Assembly: GCF_900110885.1 (NCBI RefSeq)
Contig: NZ_FOFJ01000005.1
Location: 7,894 to 71,893, forward strand
DNA from: Azotobacter beijerinckii
Lineage (GTDB): Bacteria > Pseudomonadota > Gammaproteobacteria > Pseudomonadales > Pseudomonadaceae
Direction: 5' to 3'
Length of the DNA stretch: 64,000 nt
In this document: positions 54,060 through 62,344 of the stretch, piece after piece
How positions within the stretch are numbered: position 1 is the first letter of the stretch
Layout: every line of letters begins with the position of its first letter
Notes under the pieces: model-generated
The model's database searches: none
Seen by the model: the letters and a program-made list of their open reading frames with translations, nothing else
What the model was told of the DNA's origin: nothing
Program-made: the position numbers and the translations under genes

Positions 54060-55811
54060 GGCGCACAGCTCGTTGGCGCAGGCGAGAAAGCGCGGCTCGG
54101 CCTGGCGGTTGAGGATCAGCTTGCGCGAGTGGTGGTGTTCGAGCCCGGCGTGGAAGCTGATGGTCAGCAGGGTCGAGTCGGGCAGCTCGCGGCAGAGCAT
54201 GGCCAGCATGCAGTCCTCGCCCTTGGGATCGAAGGCGTCGGTGGCTTCCTCGAGGAACACCCAGGGCGGCTGGTGGAGGATCAGTCGGGCGATGCCCAGG
54301 CACTGCTGGGCGCGCAGCGGCAGCACCCGGCTCCAGCTGTCGGCATCGTTCAGGCGCGGGGTCAGCCAGGCCACTCCGGCGCATTCCAGCGCATGGTGCA
54401 GCTCGGTCCGGCCGAAATGGCCGGGTTCGTGCGGGTAGCTGAGCACCGACTCCAGGCTGCCGTCGGGCAGGAAGGGGTGCTGCGAGAGGAAGACCATGCC
54501 GGCATCGTCGGGCAGCAGGATCTCGCCGTTGCCCCACGGCCACAGCCCGGCCACCGCCTTGAACAGGCCGATGGTCACCGCCGGGTCGCCGGCGATCAGT
54601 ACCCGCTCGCCGCGGTGGATGGTGGCGTTGAGCCGTTCGACGAGGATCTCGCCATCCGGATTGGCCAGGCACAGGTCGCGGAACACCAGCTCGTTGGCCC
54701 GTCCGTGGCCCAGCTCGATACGGTGCTCGACCGGCTGGTGCGCCTGTTCCTCCAGTTGCAGCATGTCGTTGTAGAGGCTGGCCACCCGGTCCGCCGAGGC
54801 TTTGCACTTGGCCAGCTCGCCGAGGTTGTCGATCGGCCAGGAGAGCGCCGAGGTCAGGCGCTGGAAGGCCTGCGCCGCCTGCATCAGCACCCCCAGGGTC
54901 ATCGCCCCGGCGATGTACTGCGGCGCCGCGACCAGGACCGGGAACACCGGCAGCAGGGCGCCGTAGCCGGCGGAGAAGGAGACGATGCCGAGGTAGCCGA
55001 CGGTCTGGCGGTTCCAGCCGCGGCCGACGTCGGCGAACAGCCGGCCGGCGTAGCGACGCTCGATGCCCTCGCCGTGCATCAGGGCGATCGACTCGGAGTT
55101 CTCCCGGGCCCGCGCCAGGCCGAAGCGCAGGTTCGCCTCGACGGTCTGCAGGCGGTTGGTCGACTGGGTCAGCGGCCGGCCGAGGAGCAGGCCCAGCACG
55201 CTGCCGCCGCCGGCATAGACGAAGGCCAGCAGGACCAGGAAGCCGGGGATGACGATGTCGGTGCCGGGCAGTGCGAGGCTGCCGGAAAGCTTGAACAGGA
55301 TGTCGACGAAGCTGCCGAGGATCAGCAGGGAGAAGAGCAGCGAATGGGCGAGGGTGATCGCGTTCTCGGTGGCGATGCGGATGTCCTCGGCGATGCGCCC
55401 GTCGGGGTTGTCGTGCTCGCCGCTGGTGAACTGCAGCTTGTAGTGGTGGGCGCGCACCAGCCACTGGTCGAGCAGGTGCAGGGTCAGCCACTGTCGCCAG
55501 TCCAGCTGCAGCCAGCGCTTGATGTGCAGGTGCACCGCGGTGACCAGCATGGTCAGGGCGAAGATCAGCGCGAAGGTGGCGATCTGCAGCAGCAGGGTGT
55601 TGAGCGAGCGCGCCTCCAGGGCGTCGAAGAGTTCGCGGTGCCAGTAGCTGGTCCAGATCGCCAGGCCGACCTGGCCGAGGGTCAGCAGCACCAGCATGCC
55701 CACGGCGCCGCGCACCGGCCACTTGCGCTCGCTGTTCCAGTAGGGCATCACCAGGTGGGCGAACTGCCACCGCAAGGAGGGATGATCCGGGCTGCTCTGG
55801 CTCATCGGCAT
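54045..55811 (-). CDS. ABC transporter fusion (SbmA/BacA-YddA type) with degenerate ATPase motifs
   Basis: 588 residues. An N-terminal six-helix membrane domain of the SbmA/BacA-like type is shown by WTSYWHRELFDALEARS, LHLLDQWLVRAHHYKLQF and the NPDGRIAEDIRIATENA EAA-like loop. The C-terminal nucleotide-binding domain keeps a Q-loop (FLSQHPFLP) and switch His (ISFHAG). Its Walker A is AGDPAVTIG (residues 407-415) without GK[ST], the signature is LRAQQ and Walker B is VFLEEATDAFD. ATP hydrolysis is doubtful. ATG 55809-55811 follows AGGAGG by 7 bp. Relatives import peptides or export fatty compounds. Confidence 0.85.
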   Translation of the reverse strand: MPMSQSSPDHPSLRWQFAHLVMPYWNSERKWPVRGAVGMLVLLTLGQVGLAIWTSYWHRELFDALEARSLNTLLLQIATFALIFALTMLVTAVHLHIKRWLQLDWRQWLTLHLLDQWLVRAHHYKLQFTSGEHDNPDGRIAEDIRIATENAITLAHSLLFSLLILGSFVDILFKLSGSLALPGTDIVIPGFLVLLAFVYAGGGSVLGLLLGRPLTQSTNRLQTVEANLRFGLARARENSESIALMHGEGIERRYAGRLFADVGRGWNRQTVGYLGIVSFSAGYGALLPVFPVLVAAPQYIAGAMTLGVLMQAAQAFQRLTSALSWPIDNLGELAKCKASADRVASLYNDMLQLEEQAHQPVEHRIELGHGRANELVFRDLCLANPDGEILVERLNATIHRGERVLIAGDPAVTIGLFKAVAGLWPWGNGEILLPDDAGMVFLSQHPFLPDGSLESVLSYPHEPGHFGRTELHHALECAGVAWLTPRLNDADSWSRVLPLRAQQCLGIARLILHQPPWVFLEEATDAFDPKGEDCMLAMLCRELPDSTLLTISFHAGLEHHHSRKLILNRQAEPRFLACANELCALRKR

Positions 55812-56383
55812 TCGATAACCTCCTGTCTGCGCGCCGGTCGGGGTTCTGCCCGGAGGAGGGCGAACAGACCGTAAGGGCCGTGCAGTATCACGCCTGGAGG
55901 AATGGCTTCAAGCCGTTTTTGCCGGGGCGGCGCGTGGGGGGCGTGGCGGCGACGCCCGACAGGGTGGGGGAGCGGTCTCGGCCGCACGGGGACGGGCAGG
56001 GCCGACGGCCTCGCGCCGCGCTGGCGGCCGCGCTCCGGCGCCGGCCGCCGAACGTTCCCCAGCACGGGCATCTCCGACTCGCCGAACGACATCCCTTTCA
56101 CCTCAGCCGCCCGCTGGCGACGCACGACGCCCACCTCCCCGCCCGCGAGCGGGTATCCCGACATCGACCCCGGGGAGCGTCCGCCGCGGCACCGGCAGAC
56201 CGTTGTTTTCACTCCCGATTGGTCGACAGGTATGGATAGCGTAGCCTGCCGCCGACGCGTTCGTCGGGGCGGGGGCTGCCGGCCGTCGCGCTGGCGGCGC
56301 CCGGGCATTCCGTTCACCTTCGCCGCCGACTGCGGTAAGTTGGCGTCCATCGCCTGCTATGCCATTTCCGAAAGAGCCCCGCC
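55812..56383. other. 570-bp region with no supported gene
   Basis: The left end must hold the promoter of the leftward ABC gene. The rest is very GC-rich and carries open frames on several strands with Arg/Pro-rich composition typical of noise. I see no domain, RNA or repeat. It borders the decayed patch at 56.4-57.2 kb and may itself be eroded sequence. Confidence 0.45.
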
Positions 56384-56871
56384 ATGCCCGCCCCTCTGCA
56401 TCCCTACCTCGTCGGCCTCTGCGCCTGCCTCGCCGTGCCGGCCCTGGCCGGCGACGCCTCCGTGCCGCAGACCCGGCAGGAGCACATCCATCACCAGGGC
56501 CACCGTGTGATGCCCTTCGTCCTCGGTCGCACCCTGCACGTCTTTCGCATGACCGAAACCGGCGGCAGCATGCGGGTCGTCCTCCGGGACGTGGGCGCGA
56601 AAGACCAGCTGCCGCTCATCCAGCGCCATCTCCTGCACATGACGGCGCGCTTCTCCAGCGGCGATTTCTCCGTCCCGGCCAGCCTGCACGGCGAGCAGAT
56701 GCCGGGCCTCAAGGAACTGGAAGCCGGTGCCTCGCGCGTGAAGTCTACGCGCCTTTGCCCAACGGCGGCGAAATCCGCTTCGAAACCGGCGACCTCGCGA
56801 TGATCACCGCGATCCACCGCTGGTTCGGCGCCCAGCTGTCCGAGCATGGGGCGGATGCGCTGGCGGAGTGA
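56384..56871 (+). pseudogene. Small exported hypothetical protein, frameshifted
   Basis: The frame starts MPAPLHPYLVGLCACLAVPALA (signal peptide), then VMPFVLGRTLHVFRMTETGG and a region ending GLKELEAGASRVK. A one-base loss near 56741-56744 moves the rest, VYAPLPNGGEIRFETGDLAMITAIHRWFGAQLSEHGADALAE, into another frame that stops at 56871. The joined 162-residue product matches a family of small periplasmic proteins often mislabelled aspartate carbamoyltransferase in Pseudomonas. The frameshift could be a sequencing error, but the next gene is also broken. Confidence 0.7.
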
Positions 56872-57179
56872 GGGAGCGTCGCAACGAATATCGGGAGGCG
56901 CTGGCGCCCCGGGAGTGGATCGACTTCATGCCGGCCAACTACTTGAACTCCACGCATCCCGAGGCCATCTTCGTGCAGAAGTTGCTCGTGGTGCGTCATG
57001 CCCCCAGCGGGCGGGCGATCCTCTTCGGGGATACCCTGAAGACGATCGGGAATGGCCAGGTGCAGGTGGCGTCCGTGGCCGCGGAGACGATCGACGCGGT
57101 GCTGGCCGAGCCCTTCGGACTGCCCGGCCTGAGCGGCGTGCGCCGATCTTCCGATGGGGAGAAACCATGTCAGACCTGA
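56868..57179 (+). pseudogene. C-terminal remnant resembling arylamine N-acetyltransferase
   Basis: About 100 codons with DFMPANYLNSTHPEAIFVQKLLVVR and VASVAAETIDAVLAEPFGL. This follows the C-terminal third of arylamine N-acetyltransferases (NY-x-STHP-x-s-x-F-x-x-x-L). The catalytic Cys, His and Asp parts, which lie in the first 120 residues of the family, are absent, so it cannot be active. The frame has a GTG at 56868, but I see no real start. It overlaps the DUF202 start. Confidence 0.5.
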
Positions 57180-57532
57180 AAGACCCCCGGGTGTTGTTCG
57201 CCGCCGAGCGGACCCTGCTGGCGTGGAACAGGACCAGCCTGGCCCTGATCGCCTTCGGCTTCGTGGTCGAGCGCTCCGGCCTGCTGGTGCAGATGCTCGC
57301 CCCGGACAGCCCGTCGGCAAGGGCCTCGGCCGTCAGCTTCTGGCTCGGCCTGGCGTTCATCGCGCTGGGGGCCTTTGCCGCGCTCCATTCGTCCCGGCAA
57401 TACCTGATCGTGCTGAAGACGCTGACGCCTGCCGAATGCCCGCCGGGCTATGGCGCCCGCTGGGGCGTTGCCGTGAACCTTCTCGTCGCGGCGCTCGGCA
57501 GCGCTCTGGCGCTTGCCCTGTATGCGCCCTGA
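57167..57532 (+). CDS. DUF202 (YidH-like) inner-membrane protein
   Basis: 121 residues with three TM helices. The N-terminal DPRVLFAAERTLLAWNRTSLALIAFGFVVE is the DUF202 hallmark (ERTxLAWxRT). ATG 57167 follows GGGGAGAAACC. Members are small membrane proteins of unknown role, often found in pairs. Confidence 0.88.
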   Translation: MSDLKDPRVLFAAERTLLAWNRTSLALIAFGFVVERSGLLVQMLAPDSPSARASAVSFWLGLAFIALGAFAALHSSRQYLIVLKTLTPAECPPGYGARWGVAVNLLVAALGSALALALYAP

Positions 57533-57606
57533 CAATGCGCGCGACAAGCGCATGACGGCTGCCGCGGGCGGCAGCGGCGCTCGGGCTGGCGGCGCAGGAG
57601 AGGCTC

Positions 57607-58569
57607 ATGGGAAAGCATTCGATGTTCGCAAGGGGGTTGCGCGTGACCGGGCTGGTGCTGGGTCTCTGCACGGGCCTGCTTGCCAGCGCCGGCGGGGGCG
57701 TCCCGGCGGGGAGCAGCGAGCTCGACGAACTTCATCGGCAGATCAGGGCGCTCATCCCGTCGGCCGGCACCGGCGACGCCGTCGACGAAACCCTGCTGCA
57801 GGCCGGGGTGCCCGTGCTGCAGGAGCTGATCGTCGGCTCGCGCGACGAGGCGCTGCGTAGCGGCGTTCGGCCGATGCCGCCGGATATCCGCCGCCAGCTC
57901 GCGGGCTTCCTGCCGGAGCGGGTCCTGGAGGCTGCGCGATACCGCGTGCAGGGCGGTGAAGACCTCACGCTGCAATCGAATCTGATCCGCTATGGCGATG
58001 CACAGGCGATCACCCTCGATTACGTCATCGTGTTCGAGAAGTCCGACGACGCGCTCCACAACCCGACGCTCTGGGCGCACGAACTGACCCACGTCGATCA
58101 GTACCAGCGCTGGGGTATCCAGGAGTTTTCCGCCCGCTACCTGCGGGACTACCAGGCCGTGGAGCGCGAGGCCTACGAGGCCGAGCCGCGCTATGCGGCC
58201 TGGGCGAAGCTGCAAAAAAACTGGAAGCCGGCCCCCGGCGGCGACCCGGGCGACGCGGCGACCGAACATCGTCCGATTCCTCCCCTTCCGGATGGCGACC
58301 GCTCGAGCACCTGCGGCACCGAGGTCACGGCTTGCCAGATCGACAACCCCGGCCCCGTCGGCACGCCCTGCTGGTGCTATACGGCGTCGGGCGCGGCGGC
58401 GGGCTCGCTGATTCCGGACTCGGCAGACGACGCTGCGCCGGCGGCCCCGCCTCCCGAGCCGGTCAACGCTTGCGACAGCCCGTCCGAGGCCTGTCCGCCG
58501 GGCGCCGAAGCCGATTCCCCCTGTCCCTGCCTCATGCCGCCAGGCGACTTTCCGGACACGGCTCGGTAG
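57607..58569 (+). CDS. Exported DUF4157 (eCIS-core-like) protein with HExxH motif and Cys-rich tail
   Basis: 320 residues. A signal peptide (about 1-29) precedes a helical part and then LWAHELTHVDQYQRWGIQEFSARYLRDYQAVEREAYEAE. The HELTH motif and following helix match DUF4157, a zinc-metallopeptidase-like domain. A C-terminal Pro/Asp-rich tail has about eight Cys in CxxC-like clusters (STCGTEVTACQID, TPCWCYT, CPCLMPP). It starts behind AGGAGAGGCTC. DUF4157 is often seen in extracellular contractile injection system effectors, but no such genes are near. The function is unknown. Confidence 0.78.
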   Translation: MGKHSMFARGLRVTGLVLGLCTGLLASAGGGVPAGSSELDELHRQIRALIPSAGTGDAVDETLLQAGVPVLQELIVGSRDEALRSGVRPMPPDIRRQLAGFLPERVLEAARYRVQGGEDLTLQSNLIRYGDAQAITLDYVIVFEKSDDALHNPTLWAHELTHVDQYQRWGIQEFSARYLRDYQAVEREAYEAEPRYAAWAKLQKNWKPAPGGDPGDAATEHRPIPPLPDGDRSSTCGTEVTACQIDNPGPVGTPCWCYTASGAAAGSLIPDSADDAAPAAPPPEPVNACDSPSEACPPGAEADSPCPCLMPPGDFPDTAR

Positions 58570-58776
58570 AGCGCGCCGCCAGGGCGCGGTGAATTTCGTT
58601 CCGAGCCAGGCGTACTCGCCGGTCCGGGACTTCCACGTCTGCCAGGTTATGCCAATAAATCGGTAAAACATGATACAAGTCATTGCGGAGTGGCGTAGTT
58701 CCTTGTTGGCGGGGTGCCGGGTCCATGCGTGCGTTGGCCCGGACACGTTCTCTTTGTCGTTGTTTTGGGGGGATTC

Positions 58777-59820
58777 ATGCCTTCACCAGGACCGGAAAGA
58801 ACACGCAAGCATCCTCTGCGGGTGGACCTTGCGTTGCAGGGAGGTGGTGCCCACGGTGCATTCACCTGGGGCGTACTCGACCGGCTGCTCGAGGAGCCGG
58901 ATCTTCAGTTGGAGGGCATTTCGGGAACTTCGGCCGGCGCGATGAATGCGGCCGTTCTGGTGGACGGTTACGCCAGGGGCGGAGCAGAGGGGGCCCGCCG
59001 CGCGTTGGAGACGTTCTGGCGCAAGGTGTCGCGGGCGGCGCACGTGAGTCCGTTCCGGCGCAGTCCGCTCGATGTGCTGCTGGGGTGCTGGACGCTGGAT
59101 CATTCGCCGATGTTCGTGACGATGGACATCCTCACGCGGCTGTTCTCCCCTTACGACCTGAACCCGAGCGGGAACAATCCCCTGCGTACCATCCTGGCGG
59201 AGTCCATCGACTTTGCCCATCTGGCGGACGGGCCGATCAAGCTCTTCGTGACGGCGACCAACGTGCGTACCGGCCGCGGCCGGGTGTTCCGCAACAATGA
59301 TTTGACGATCGACGCATTGCTGGCTTCGGCCTGCCTGCCGGGCCTGTTCCAGGCCATCGAGATCGACGGCGACGCCTACTGGGACGGGGGCTATGCCGGC
59401 AATCCGACGATCACTCCGCTGGTGCGCGAGTGCGCCTCGAGCGACACCATCCTGGTACAGATCAATCCCATCGAGCGCCCCGGCACGCCGCGCACGGCGC
59501 GCAATATTCACAGCCGTCTCAACGAGGTCTCCTTCAATGCCGTGCTGTTGAAGGAGCTGAAGATGATCGGGCTGCTGCGCAATACGGCCTGTCTGGGCAA
59601 TGACGAAAGCGCCCGCTGGGCCTCGATGCGGATTCACCGGATTTCCAGCGACGTGCTGCTGAAGCTGGGCTATTCGTCGAAGCTGAATGCGGAGTGGGCG
59701 TTTCTGACGATGCTGCGCGACGAGGGGCGGATTGCGGCCGAAAGCTTCCTCGAATCCCATCGTCCGGACCTGGGCCGGCGTTCGACGCTGGATCTGGACG
59801 CCCTGCTGGAGGGGGTCTGA
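58777..59820 (+). CDS. Patatin-like phospholipase
   Basis: 347 residues. The patatin signature is complete: oxyanion loop LQGGGAHGAFTWGVLDRLL, nucleophile GISGTSAGAMNA, and catalytic Asp in YWDGGYAGNPTITPL. The C-terminal part (ARNIHSRLNEVSFNAVLLKELKMI) is typical of the RssA/YchK-like bacterial group. I chose ATG 58777 behind GGGGGGAT; an upstream in-frame codon at 58714 gives a hydrophobic extension without support. The 207 bp before it are AT-richer than average and must hold its promoter. Confidence 0.92.
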   Translation: MPSPGPERTRKHPLRVDLALQGGGAHGAFTWGVLDRLLEEPDLQLEGISGTSAGAMNAAVLVDGYARGGAEGARRALETFWRKVSRAAHVSPFRRSPLDVLLGCWTLDHSPMFVTMDILTRLFSPYDLNPSGNNPLRTILAESIDFAHLADGPIKLFVTATNVRTGRGRVFRNNDLTIDALLASACLPGLFQAIEIDGDAYWDGGYAGNPTITPLVRECASSDTILVQINPIERPGTPRTARNIHSRLNEVSFNAVLLKELKMIGLLRNTACLGNDESARWASMRIHRISSDVLLKLGYSSKLNAEWAFLTMLRDEGRIAAESFLESHRPDLGRRSTLDLDALLEGV

Positions 59821-59828
59821 CGGGGAGA

Positions 59829-59850
59829 GCGCCGGCCGCTTCGCCGGCGC
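59829..59850. terminator. Hairpin between convergent patatin and DUF4136 genes
   Basis: GCGCCGGC/GCCGGCGC with a CGCTTC loop, 8 bp after the patatin stop and 13 bp from the DUF4136 stop. There is no T-run, so it is probably a weak bidirectional terminator. Confidence 0.45.
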
Positions 59851-59863
59851 CCGGTACCCGGCT

Positions 59864-60421
59864 TCAATACGGCGGATACTGCGACAGTACCTTGGCCACG
59901 GTTTCGCGGATCGTCCGGGTGCGCTCGGCCGGGTTGTCGGGGCCGTCGCGGAGGGTCTGCTGGGCGCTGCCGCGCCAGACCAGCTTGCCGTCGCGGGCGT
60001 CGAGGAAGTCGATCTGCAGGGTGCCGACCCGGTAGTCGTAGGTGCGGGTTTCGCCGTAGCCGGGGCCGCTCCAGTAGCCGTACCAGGGGTTGTTCCAGTA
60101 GCCGCCGGAGTAGGTGGTGACCTGCTCTTGCCGCTGGTCGACGATCAGCCAGACCTGCACCTTGAGGTCGCCGGGTTTGCCGCTCGGCGCCTGGCGCAGG
60201 CCTCGCTGGTCGAGCTGGTCGGCGACGGCGCTGCGCACGCGCTGTTCGGTGAGATCGCTCTTCAGCCGCGGGTCGGCGGGGCGGTACTGCAGCGCCGGCT
60301 CCTGCCAGCTCCAGCTCTGGTAGGCGGAGAAGTTGCGCTCGGGGTCGAAGTCGCGCTCGAGGTGGACGGTCTGGCAGGCCGCGAGCAGCAGCAGAAGGGG
60401 CAGCAGCAGACGGGTACGCAT
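59864..60421 (-). CDS. DUF4136 lipoprotein
   Basis: 185 residues. Lipoprotein signal MRTRLLLPLLLLLAACQ with lipobox LAAC; Gln after the Cys allows outer-membrane sorting. The domain begins DFDPERNFSAYQSWSWQEP, the DUF4136 start, and contains an aromatic Gly/Tyr/Trp loop (YSGGYWNNPWYGYWSGPGYG). It ends IRETVAKVLSQYPP. It is a paralogue of the upstream gene at 60531. The function is unknown. Confidence 0.9.
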   Translation of the reverse strand: MRTRLLLPLLLLLAACQTVHLERDFDPERNFSAYQSWSWQEPALQYRPADPRLKSDLTEQRVRSAVADQLDQRGLRQAPSGKPGDLKVQVWLIVDQRQEQVTTYSGGYWNNPWYGYWSGPGYGETRTYDYRVGTLQIDFLDARDGKLVWRGSAQQTLRDGPDNPAERTRTIRETVAKVLSQYPPY

Positions 60422-60530
60422 GGGGTGGTTCCTCCGGTGGCGTGCGCGCGGCAGACGGACTGTCGCGGGCTTTTCCCCGCGCTCCGGCTCTTTCCCGAGG
60501 AGCGCGAGGGACGGGCGGCGTTTGTCCGGG

Positions 60531-61151
60531 CTACGGCGGAAAGCCTTTCAGGGCGCGGCGGACCGCCTGGCGCAGGGCGTCGGCGCGCTGGCCGGGGTCG
60601 TCGTCGGTCCGAGCCTCGCCGCTGCCGCTCCACACCGGCTGGCCGTCGGCGCCGTCGCTGAGTTCGACGCGCACCACCAGCACCTGCTCCTCGTAGCTGC
60701 GGACGATCGGCACGGCACCCCAGGCGCCGTAACCGTAATGGTCATGGTCATGGTCATGGTAGTGGCCATGGCCGTAGCCGTAGTAGCCGCCGAAGCTGCC
60801 GTAATAGTCCTCGTAGGTGCGGATGCGCCATTCCAGCGCCAGCTGCGCCGCGACCCGCAGGTCCGCCATGGCGCCGGGTCGGACCGGGCGCAGGCCGCGA
60901 CGGTCCAGTTCGGCGGAGAGGGTTTCCTGCAACTGGCCGGGCGCCAGACCGTCGCCGTCGCCCGGTGGGCGGTCGTTCAACCAGGCCCAGTCGCGGTAGC
61001 CGGCGTAGTCCCGCAGCGCGGCGGGGTAGACGGTGCGCGTGGCGACCCCGGCCGGCGCCGGGGGCAGCGCGGCGGACTCGGCGCGGTAGGGGTTGGGGCT
61101 CTGGCAGGCGCCGAGCGCGAGGCAGAGCGTCAGTGCGGCCAGGCGGTGCAT
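60531..61151 (-). CDS. DUF4136 lipoprotein with His/Asp-rich insertion
   Basis: 206 residues. The lipobox is LGACQ in MHRLAALTLCLALGACQ. It has the same plan as the next gene: YRDWAWLNDRP, a central aromatic loop and an ADALRQAVRRALKGFPP end. The loop here contains YGYGHGHYHDHDHDHYGYG, a His/Asp run encoded partly by a hexanucleotide repeat and likely to bind metal ions. The two DUF4136 genes probably form one unit, 109 bp apart. Confidence 0.88.
   Translation of the reverse strand: MHRLAALTLCLALGACQSPNPYRAESAALPPAPAGVATRTVYPAALRDYAGYRDWAWLNDRPPGDGDGLAPGQLQETLSAELDRRGLRPVRPGAMADLRVAAQLALEWRIRTYEDYYGSFGGYYGYGHGHYHDHDHDHYGYGAWGAVPIVRSYEEQVLVVRVELSDGADGQPVWSGSGEARTDDDPGQRADALRQAVRRALKGFPP
60738..60760. 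repeat. ATGGTC hexanucleotide microsatellite
   Basis: Three exact copies of ATGGTC plus a partial fourth encode the alternating His/Asp run of the DUF4136 lipoprotein. Slippage would change the run by two residues without loss of frame. Confidence 0.8.
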
Positions 61152-61206
61152 GGGAGTTCCTCGGCCTCGCCCCGCTGTCCGGGGCGGCGACCATCCTGTT
61201 TCCAGC

Positions 61207-61965
61207 TTAGCAAGCCGGGCGCGGTCGGCAGAGCCAGTGCAGGTAGCGGCCGAGGCCGGCGAAGGCCGGGTGGCGGCGGTAGGCCAGTTCCATTTCCAGC
61301 AGGTCGAGCAGTTCGGCCTTGGCCTGGAATTCCGCCGGCATGTAGTCGTGGAAGACGCGCACGCCGCTTTCGCCGTCGATCTGCCAGGCGCTTTCCATCG
61401 CGGCCCTCAACTCGCGCGGGTCGAGCGGGCGCTGCGGGGTCAGGCTGCGGCCTTCGCCGGCGAACTTTTCCTTGCGCAGCTTGCGGAAGTGGCCCTTGAG
61501 CAGGTTGCGGTAGATCAGCGCGTCCTTGTTGTAGAAGGCCAGCGACAGCCAGCCGCCGGACGCGGTGAGCTGGTGCAGCACCGGGAGGATGTGCTGCGGC
61601 TCGGCCAGCCATTCCAGTACGGCGTGGCAGAGCACCAGGTCGAAGGGTTCGTCGAGTCGGCCGAGCAGTTCCTGCCAGGGTGCCTGAAGGAAGGTGGCGG
61701 ACTGGCCGGCGGCGGCGAAGCGTTCGCGGGCGGCGTCGAGCATCGGCGCGGCCGGCTCGGCGAGGGTCACCCGGTGGCCGCGCTCGGCCAGCCAGAGCGC
61801 CATGTGGCCGAGCCCGGCGCCGACGTCGAGCACCCGCAGCGGGCGTTCGGGCAGGGCTTCGGCCAGGTCGGCCTGGAGCACGGCGAGGCGGATCGCGCCC
61901 TTGGCGCCGCCGTAGATCTTCTCGGCGAAACGCAGGGCCAGGTCGTCGAAGTGGCGGTCGCTCAT
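61207..61965 (-). CDS. cmoM: tRNA 5-carboxymethoxyuridine methyltransferase CmoM
   Basis: 252 residues. SAM-dependent fold: LRVLDVGAGLGHMALWLAERGHRVTLAEP, FDLVLCHAVLEWL and the CmoM-type SLAFYNKDALIYRNLLKGHF. The last part LLDLLEMELAYRRHPAFAGLGRYLHWL matches the SmtA/CmoM C-terminus. It methylates cmo5U34 in tRNA. ATG 61963-61965 overlaps the stop of the MazG-like gene (ATGA); the longer frame is not used. Confidence 0.9.
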   Translation of the reverse strand: MSDRHFDDLALRFAEKIYGGAKGAIRLAVLQADLAEALPERPLRVLDVGAGLGHMALWLAERGHRVTLAEPAAPMLDAARERFAAAGQSATFLQAPWQELLGRLDEPFDLVLCHAVLEWLAEPQHILPVLHQLTASGGWLSLAFYNKDALIYRNLLKGHFRKLRKEKFAGEGRSLTPQRPLDPRELRAAMESAWQIDGESGVRVFHDYMPAEFQAKAELLDLLEMELAYRRHPAFAGLGRYLHWLCRPRPAC

Positions 61966-62267
61966 CGGGCGAAACGCCGTTCGCTGTCGGCCAGCTTGGC
62001 GCGCACCACCTCGTCCAGGTCCAGGCCGAGTTCGGCACAGAGCAAGAGGAGGTAGAGGACCACGTCGCCGATCTCCTGGCCGGCGTGGGCCAGTTCGCCG
62101 GCGGGCAGGGCACGGGATTCGTCCTCGCGCTTCCATTGGAAAATTTCCACCAGCTCGGCCATTTCCACGCTGGCGGCCATGGCGAGGTTCTTCGGGCTGT
62201 GGAAGCGCCGCCAGTCGTTGGCGTCGCGGATGGCGTGCAGGCGGCGGGTGAGTTCGGCGGTGTTCAT
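61962..62267 (-). CDS. MazG-like nucleotide pyrophosphohydrolase
   Basis: 101 residues, all helical. The metal-binding ExxE...ExxD pattern is present in SVEMAELVEIFQWKRED and GQEIGDVVLYLLLLCAELG. The family cleaves non-canonical or excess (d)NTPs. It is translationally coupled to cmoM. Confidence 0.9.
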   Translation of the reverse strand: MNTAELTRRLHAIRDANDWRRFHSPKNLAMAASVEMAELVEIFQWKREDESRALPAGELAHAGQEIGDVVLYLLLLCAELGLDLDEVVRAKLADSERRFAR

Positions 62268-62344
62268 GGCGGGCTCCTGAAAAGGCGCCTAGCTTCGGCC
62301 GCCGGAAGCCGGGCCGCAAGTGCGGCGCCCGGCCTTGCCGCGGA

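Noticed and set aside
54129..55874. 581-codon plus-strand frame
   Set aside because: Antisense to the ABC transporter gene with no recognisable motif.
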